Positions 6,350 to 10,728 of a DNA stretch of 10,728 nucleotides are shown here, one piece after another (within the stretch, counting starts at the first letter, position 1; each line of letters opens with the position of its first letter). The translations under genes and the position numbers were made by a program. This DNA comes from Deltaproteobacteria bacterium (GTDB taxonomy: Bacteria; Desulfobacterota; DSM-4660; Desulfatiglandales; Desulfatiglandaceae). Location of the stretch: NCBI GenBank assembly GCA_019314425.1, contig JAFCZI010000051.1, positions 1 through 10,728 on the forward strand, read 5' to 3'. Under the pieces are notes generated by a model. It ran no database searches. It saw only the letters and a list, made by a program, of their open reading frames with translations, and had not been told where the DNA came from.

Positions 6350-7783
6350 ATGCTGACCGATTCATCCAAAAACCTCTGTCTGTTCAACATCCTGGACGGG
6401 TTACGTCAGGGACTCAGCAACTTCTCCGGTCCCAGCCGGGCAGCCGTCATCTATGCGGAAAAACCCGATGATCCCATTTCCGTTTACGACCCCCAGGACC
6501 TTCTCAGGGGCCATGAGCCCATGCTTGAGGAAATCTACCTGGACGCACACAAATGGCGCACCAACCGGGAAATCACAAAAGGCGTTAAACACCCGGGGCA
6601 GATCTTTCCGGAAAAGAACCTGGAGCTGTCGGGACTCATCTCCCGGGGGGCCAGAACACGCTCCGTTTATTACCAGATGTGGTTCACGGAACATCACCCG
6701 GATATCTGTTCCATCGGCCCCACGGAACGATGGCTTGAACATGCGGCATTCCTCCTGTCTCTGGATTTCACCATCGAAGGGCCCTTTTACTCCGCCACAT
6801 CCGGTTACCTCCTGCGAGAGTACGCCACGCACGCCGTGCGCGACTATATTCTCGATGAAATCTGCGTCATGTTCGGCTGGGATATCAAAATCTTTGTGCT
6901 GCCCATCCTGGATGCCATCCTGGGCATTTCAAAAACCCAGGAAGAAGGGGCCTGGCCCCGGGGAAAACTGGTATTCATTTCCCCGGACGATTTATCCCGG
7001 GTGGACTTCCTGGTGCGATTCCCGCCCCATGAGCGACCGAGTCTCAAAAACCACAAACATGTGCGAAAACTGCTTCAGGCCGTTGAATATTCCGACCGAA
7101 AGCTGGTTTCCTTCGGGAATCATGTGGTGGGCATCGCGGCGGGCGAAATGCCGAAACGAAGATCCACGGCGGATTTTCAAGGAGATTTCGGTTTTCTTAG
7201 CCTTTCAGGCCTTCCCATTTGCAGCTTCTCAGATGGAAACCTCTATTCAACCACCCGAAAACCCAACCTGGTAAATCTTGAAGAGACCCTCCTTGAATTT
7301 CCCATGGATACATCCGTTCGACACACCCTGTTCAAAATCATCACAGCCATCGTCCACGATGCCGGCAAAGAAAAACATGGCTGCACCCTGGTCATTGATC
7401 TCACCCCCGATCCGGTGACCCTGTCGGGCCAGCAACTGGAACAACCCATGGATCTTCAAAAAAACCGTTTACTTAACCTGGCTAAATCCCTGGCAAAGGT
7501 GGATGGGGCGCTTCACCTGCGAGGAGACCTTCACCTCCATGGATTTGCCTGTTTACTTCATGGCAGCACCGTTCCGGGGGAAAACCGCGCACGAGGCGCC
7601 CGTTTCAACTCAGCCCTTCGCTTCAGCGCCGAGCACCGACAGGTCATCGTGGTGGTGGTTTCCTCGGACAGGCCGGTTTCCGTTATTCAGGAGGGTGTGG
7701 AACTCACGGCCCAATGTGAATGGACGCCCTTTTCAAAAATGCTCCACCTTCCGCCGTCCCTGGCGGAATGGATCGAATCATAA
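6350..7783 (+). CDS. Diadenylate cyclase (DAC/DisA_N) with large N-terminal sensor region
   Basis: A 477-residue protein. Residues about 320-460 carry a DAC fold: a helix and strand with KHGCTLVID (342-350), the catalytic DGA motif (385-387), GARFNSALRF (416-425) at the place of the usual GTRHRAA motif, and VIVVVVSSDRPVSVIQEG (432-449) as the closing strand and turn. DAC enzymes make cyclic di-AMP from two ATP. The arginine of GTR is kept (R418), but the following His and Arg are Phe and Asn, as I recall from a sensor-linked DAC subgroup. Residues 1-310 are a soluble region without membrane segments or a recognised Pfam name; it resembles sensor regions found before DAC domains. The ribosome binding site AGAGGATA lies 6-8 bases before ATG. 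It follows the ClC gene by 36 bp, which suggests it serves that transporter. Confidence 0.75.
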   Translation: MLTDSSKNLCLFNILDGLRQGLSNFSGPSRAAVIYAEKPDDPISVYDPQDLLRGHEPMLEEIYLDAHKWRTNREITKGVKHPGQIFPEKNLELSGLISRGARTRSVYYQMWFTEHHPDICSIGPTERWLEHAAFLLSLDFTIEGPFYSATSGYLLREYATHAVRDYILDEICVMFGWDIKIFVLPILDAILGISKTQEEGAWPRGKLVFISPDDLSRVDFLVRFPPHERPSLKNHKHVRKLLQAVEYSDRKLVSFGNHVVGIAAGEMPKRRSTADFQGDFGFLSLSGLPICSFSDGNLYSTTRKPNLVNLEETLLEFPMDTSVRHTLFKIITAIVHDAGKEKHGCTLVIDLTPDPVTLSGQQLEQPMDLQKNRLLNLAKSLAKVDGALHLRGDLHLHGFACLLHGSTVPGENRARGARFNSALRFSAEHRQVIVVVVSSDRPVSVIQEGVELTAQCEWTPFSKMLHLPPSLAEWIES

Positions 7784-7799
7784 GCTGTTTGGCTTTTTT
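7782..7799 (+). terminator. Weak candidate terminator after the DAC gene
   Basis: AAGC (7782-7785) and GCTT (7792-7795) can pair around a 6-base loop, followed by a T run to 7799, starting inside the DAC stop codon. The stem is only 4 bp, so it may at most attenuate. The rest of the 110-base gap to the DUF1848 gene shows no clear promoter. Confidence 0.25.
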
Positions 7800-7893
7800 C
7801 GTTACGATATTTCGGTATCTTCTGCCGATGGAAAGAACGTCCGGCGAACATCCTGGAGGTCAGGGTCAAAGTACACACTGTCCTGGATAAAAA

Positions 7894-8796
7894 ATGATCA
7901 TCAGCGCTAGCCGACGGACCGACATTCCCGCCTTTTATGCCGAGTGGTTTATGAACCGGATTCGGGAAGGTTACTGCACGGTCCCGAACCCCTTCAACCC
8001 CAAACAGGTATCGCGCATATCCCTCAAACCTGAGGATGTGGACGTCATTGTCTTCTGGACCCGTTATGCGCGCCCCCTGATGCCTTTTTTAGATGAGCTG
8101 GACGAACGGGGATACCGCTATTATTTTCTATACACGCTCATGAACAACCCCCGGGCACTGGACCCGAAATCACCGTCCCACAAAAGATCCCTGAACACTT
8201 TTCGCGAATTGTCCCACCGCATCGGCCGGGAAAAGGTCATCTGGCGATACGACCCCATGGTTTTTACCCGAATCACCGATTTGAACTTTCACCGGGAAAC
8301 CTACCAGCGCATTGCGGAAGAATTGAAAAATAATACCAACCGTTGTATCATCAGCATTGTGGATATCTACCGAAAAGCGGCAAAAAGGCTGAAATTGCTG
8401 GAAGGAGAGGGAATCCGCATCATGGAACCCCTGGAGGAAAAATTCGGTGAACTTATGAAAAGCATGTCCGATTCCGCCGCGATGAATGGAATAGATGTTC
8501 AGAGTTGCGCCGAAGCGCCAGGCCTCGCATGGCATGGCATTCCGCCGGGAAAATGTATCGACGACGGGTTGATCCGTCATGTATTCGGGCTGGATGTCGC
8601 ACATCTGAAAGATCCGTCTCAGCGACCCGACTGCGGTTGTGTGGCAAGCCGGGATATCGGCATGTACGATACCTGTCTGTTCGGATGTGTCTATTGCTAT
8701 GCCACCACCCGCCTTGACCGGGCCAGGGACCGGCACCGAAGCCACGATCCCGCCTCCCCTTCCCTTGCAGGCCATTATGGGGAGTTCAAGCAATGA
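7894..8796 (+). CDS. DUF1848 family protein with C-terminal radical-SAM-like Cys cluster
   Basis: A 300-residue soluble protein that opens with the family's characteristic MIISASRRTDIPAFY, which also fixes the start although the ribosome binding site (around TGGATAA) is weak. Further family motifs are VPNPFNP (30-36), VFWTRYARP (53-61), YTLMNNP (80-86) and the Cys-rich end: C205, C221 (GKCID), C247, C249 (DCGCV), and C261-X3-C265-X2-C268 followed by YAT. The last spacing equals that of the 4Fe-4S site of radical SAM enzymes, but it sits near the C-terminus instead of the N-terminus; the Pfam family description notes this resemblance. The reaction is unknown. Its stop overlaps the start of the thermonuclease-like gene as ATGA, so the two are probably translated together. 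It is 110 bp from the DAC gene on the same strand, so membership in that operon is possible. Confidence 0.88.
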   Translation: MIISASRRTDIPAFYAEWFMNRIREGYCTVPNPFNPKQVSRISLKPEDVDVIVFWTRYARPLMPFLDELDERGYRYYFLYTLMNNPRALDPKSPSHKRSLNTFRELSHRIGREKVIWRYDPMVFTRITDLNFHRETYQRIAEELKNNTNRCIISIVDIYRKAAKRLKLLEGEGIRIMEPLEEKFGELMKSMSDSAAMNGIDVQSCAEAPGLAWHGIPPGKCIDDGLIRHVFGLDVAHLKDPSQRPDCGCVASRDIGMYDTCLFGCVYCYATTRLDRARDRHRSHDPASPSLAGHYGEFKQ

Positions 8797-10157
8797 TCAA
8801 GACCCCTCCATATCGGTTTTTGCGCCATCTCTTACTCCTTGTGGCGCTGTCATCAGCACTCCCCTGCCCGGCGGCTGCGGCGGATTCACAATGGAAACCG
8901 GTTACAGAGGAACTGCTCAGGAAGCTTCATCTCGACCACCGTTTTCACAAATGTATCGCCGTGGCTGACGGGGACACCATCATCCTGGAAGAGCTAGGTG
9001 CCGTTCGATTCATCGGTGTGGACACCCCGGAGAAAAATCACCCAAAACTCCCTGCCCAGTTCATGTCGGAAGAAGCAAGCGCCTTCACAAAAAAACTCTG
9101 TCTGGGAAAGAACATCCGTCTGGCGTATGACGCATTTGATGAAGACAAGCGCGGAAAATATGGCCGTATATTGGCATACCTCTATCTTGAAGATGGCACC
9201 CTGGTTCAAAAGCAGCTGCTTTTGAATGGATACGCCATTTGCTACACCAAGTATCCATTCGATCAAAAACGGAAGCAACAATTTCTGGCCTGGGAACAAA
9301 AAGCGCAACAAGAAGAGCGGGGCCTCTGGAAAGATGGCGGCATGGCTGAAATCCAGTGGATACTCAAACACAGGCAACTCCCGATCCAGGTGGAAAAAGC
9401 GTCTTTGAGCACCTACCGGCTGCGAATGGGGACCTGGGTTTCAAAAACTTTTAACCGGGGGGACATTTCCCTTAATCTGATGCAACTGTATGAATGGGCA
9501 TATGAGCTGGGCCCCCGGGACCTGAGGAAGCAACTGAACCGTTCAGGATATGGCAAAAAAGCGCCCCCTGAAAACTCCCTCAACAGGGTAATCGTGCTCG
9601 GCATGGCCCACAAAAAATGGGGGATACTATACGGAAAAAATGTTAAACCTCGCGTGTCCAATGCAGAAATTGATACACAAATCAACAAATTATACAACTG
9701 GATTCGGGGTTTTGACGCAGAACACCTTCAAGCGACGTTAGCGTTAAACGGGTATCATCCTCTTCCCGAAAAACAGGTTCCGGCGGATGACGGGCTGGAA
9801 ACTGCCAATACATTTTTTAAAACAGAACCGTATGAAAAAAAAGAAGGCCGGGTGATTGGGTGGGAGTCGGCAAAAAATTTCGTTGGGAAACGGGTGACCG
9901 TCCAGGGGAAAATTGTTCGCAGCTTTAATTCAGGGAAAGTCTGTTTCCTGAACTTCCACAGGAATTTCACCCGGTATATGAGTATTGTTATTTTTGGAAG
10001 CAACTTTCGAAAGTTCCCATTTCAACCGGAGAAATTCTATCTCAACAAAACAATTCGGGTGAGGGGAAAGATCAAGGACCACAAAGGCCAAGCGGAGATT
10101 GTTGTCGAAAGCCCTCGACAAATTGAGATTATAAGCCCAACACGTCGGGGAAAGTGA
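8793..10157 (+). CDS. Exported thermonuclease-like (SNase) protein with OB-fold-like C-terminus
   Basis: A 454-residue protein with an N-terminal signal peptide: basic start, hydrophobic core at 13-22, likely cleavage after A30 (AAAA-DSQ), so it acts outside the cytoplasm; no lipobox is seen. Residues about 50-180 are a staphylococcal-nuclease-like domain with the full active-site set: DGDT (59-62, D61), R72, DTPE (77-80, D77 and E80) and YGR (R125). The middle (190-325) is helical and unassigned; it contains two copies of a motif LYxW(8x)LxxxLxxxGY, at 232-253 and 300-321, exactly 68 residues apart. Residues about 351-448 are beta-rich with GKRVTVQGKI and NKTIRVRGKI, resembling an OB fold. 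GGGGAG about 9 bases upstream gives a good ribosome binding site inside the DUF1848 gene. Likely a periplasmic or secreted phosphodiesterase acting on nucleic acid; the extra domains may set specificity. Confidence 0.85.
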   Translation: MIKTPPYRFLRHLLLLVALSSALPCPAAAADSQWKPVTEELLRKLHLDHRFHKCIAVADGDTIILEELGAVRFIGVDTPEKNHPKLPAQFMSEEASAFTKKLCLGKNIRLAYDAFDEDKRGKYGRILAYLYLEDGTLVQKQLLLNGYAICYTKYPFDQKRKQQFLAWEQKAQQEERGLWKDGGMAEIQWILKHRQLPIQVEKASLSTYRLRMGTWVSKTFNRGDISLNLMQLYEWAYELGPRDLRKQLNRSGYGKKAPPENSLNRVIVLGMAHKKWGILYGKNVKPRVSNAEIDTQINKLYNWIRGFDAEHLQATLALNGYHPLPEKQVPADDGLETANTFFKTEPYEKKEGRVIGWESAKNFVGKRVTVQGKIVRSFNSGKVCFLNFHRNFTRYMSIVIFGSNFRKFPFQPEKFYLNKTIRVRGKIKDHKGQAEIVVESPRQIEIISPTRRGK

Positions 10158-10262
10158 GGCTTAATCTATTGAGTCGTTTCTATGGTATTTCACGTTAATC
10201 TTCCGGTTTTTGCAGCATGGCGATTGAAACATTCGACGGTATTACGCATTGTCAAATCCTTA

Positions 10263-10404
10263 GAGCCAGTTTCAAAACGCCCCCTTTTGCCCGATCTCTG
10301 CGTCAATCCCAAATTTTAAGCCTCAAAATATCCAATATATTCCTTCGGTTAAAATTTTCGCCTTCCTTTACCTCGAACAAAATTGAACATTTTGAAATTG
10401 GCTC
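10263..10404. repeat. Complete 142-bp imperfect palindromic intergenic element
   Basis: The ends GAGCCAGTTTCAAAA (10263-10277) and TTTTGAAATTGGCTC (10390-10404) are inverted copies with one mismatch in 15. Inside, TTTTG..CGA (10285-10294) faces TCG..CAAAA (10373-10382), and AAATTTTAA (10311-10319) faces TTAAAATTT (10349-10357), all centred near 10334, where an AATATATT palindrome lies. The whole can fold as one long interrupted hairpin. It fills most of the 283-base gap between the convergent nuclease and lnt genes; 10158-10262 shows nothing else. It looks like a MITE- or REP-like dispersed element, but copy number cannot be judged from this window and no target-site duplication is evident. 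Confidence 0.65.
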
Positions 10405-10419
10405 CTTATTTAAGAATAT

Positions 10420-10440
10420 GGGCAGACACAAGGTCTGCTT
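10420..10440 (-). terminator. Candidate terminator hairpin just after lnt
   Basis: GCAGAC (10422-10427) and GTCTGC (10433-10438) form a perfect 6-bp stem with a 5-base loop, beginning two bases after the lnt stop codon. On the minus strand it is followed by CCATATTCTT, a poor U tract, so termination may be inefficient. It could also end plus-strand transcripts from the nuclease gene. Confidence 0.4.
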
Positions 10441-10728
10441 CTACTTCGAATTATCAGGATCCCTACGTCGAATAACACTCCAGATGATCAAAAAAAACCC
10501 CAATACCAGGGAAATCCCTCCCAACCAATCGCCATGCCGGGCAAAAAAAGTACGCCCTTTTCTGAGATGCACCTTTCCTGCGAGAGTAGTCTTTTTCCAC
10601 CAGGGGGTTTGCGCCACCACCGTTCCCTTTGCATCGATAATGGCTGAAATACCGTTGTTGGCCACACGGACCAGATCCCGGCGGCATTCAATGGCACGAA
10701 TGGGGCTGAAATTGAAGTGATGACGGTA
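10441..10728 (-). CDS. lnt: Apolipoprotein N-acyltransferase, C-terminal part (cut by window edge)
   Basis: The last 95 residues of a protein whose start lies beyond the right edge. The visible part matches the end of the nitrilase-like domain of Lnt: an aromatic/His stretch, then IRAIECRRDLVRVANNGISA, then IDAKGTVVAQTPWW and the GRTFFARHGDW motif, which aligns with the RWGNW region of E. coli Lnt. A hydrophobic helix (about the 24 residues after GDW) and a basic tail RRRDPDNSK follow, as expected for the final membrane segment. Lnt transfers the third acyl chain to the N-terminal cysteine of lipoproteins in the inner membrane, which implies a Gram-negative envelope. The catalytic Cys and Glu/Lys lie upstream, outside the window; the Cys in AIEC is not catalytic. 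The gene is convergent with the nuclease gene. Confidence 0.9.
   Translation of the reverse strand, partial: YRHHFNFSPIRAIECRRDLVRVANNGISAIIDAKGTVVAQTPWWKKTTLAGKVHLRKGRTFFARHGDWLGGISLVLGFFLIIWSVIRRRDPDNSK

Noticed and set aside
6453..7274. 273-residue plus-strand ORF in another frame of the DAC gene
   Set aside because: Low-plausibility composition (many Pro, Ser, Trp, Arg) and no motif; the 6350 frame carries the conserved DAC motifs.
7850..7864. Small hairpin CCTG-GAGGT-CAGG upstream of the DUF1848 gene
   Set aside because: A 4-bp stem without a T run or conserved regulatory pattern; no riboswitch features seen.
8170..8793. 207-residue minus-strand ORF opposite DUF1848
   Set aside because: Antisense shadow of a gene with strong family motifs; no ribosome binding site or known domain.
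10217..10720. 167-residue plus-strand ORF near the right end
   Set aside because: It runs through the palindromic repeat and then antisense to lnt, which has clear family motifs; composition is not that of a real protein. It is a shadow of repeat plus lnt.

Overview
The window looks like chromosomal DNA of a free-living, Gram-negative anaerobe, most likely a Desulfobacterota (sulfate-reducer-type) bacterium. This is inferred from gene content: a soluble PAS-GAF-GAF histidine kinase with a Cys-rich insert near its C-terminus, a diadenylate cyclase with a large N-terminal sensor region, a DUF1848 protein, an apolipoprotein N-acyltransferase and a CxxC zinc-ribbon protein. Base composition is moderate and even. 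I see no phage, insertion-sequence or CRISPR signature and no rRNA or tRNA. The taxon is inference; no marker gene is present.

Layout, left to right. (1) 1-126: the cut half of an imperfect palindromic intergenic repeat. (2) 127-486, minus: small zinc-ribbon protein with a perfect-consensus sigma-70 promoter (531-559). (3) 725-3169, plus: 814-residue cytosolic hybrid-sensor histidine kinase without a partner regulator in view. (4) 3142-4257, minus: SprT-like metallopeptidase fused to DUF2786, overlapping the kinase tail to tail by 28 bp. (5) 4452-4553, plus: a 33-codon ORF resembling only the N-terminus of a CAX-type Ca2+/H+ antiporter, probably a stub. (6) 4598-6313: ClC anion transporter with C-terminal CBS region. 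(7) 6350-7783: sensor region plus diadenylate cyclase (DAC) domain. (8) 7894-8796: DUF1848 protein with a C-terminal radical-SAM-like Cys cluster. (9) 8793-10157: exported thermonuclease-like protein with an unassigned middle region and an OB-fold-like C-terminus. (10) 10263-10404: a complete 142-bp imperfect palindrome. (11) 10441-10728, minus: C-terminal part of apolipoprotein N-acyltransferase.

The most interesting unit is the plus-strand cluster CAX stub - ClC/CBS - DAC. Cyclic di-AMP controls potassium and osmolyte transport in other bacteria, in several cases through CBS or RCK regulatory domains. A ClC transporter with a CBS tail directly followed, 36 bp later, by a dedicated DAC suggests a local ion-homeostasis circuit: the DAC makes the signal and the ClC may read it. 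The DAC departs from the classical RHR motif. The second unit is the DUF1848/thermonuclease pair, joined by an ATGA overlap. The two palindromes at the window edges are probably members of dispersed intergenic repeat families, but copy number cannot be seen here.
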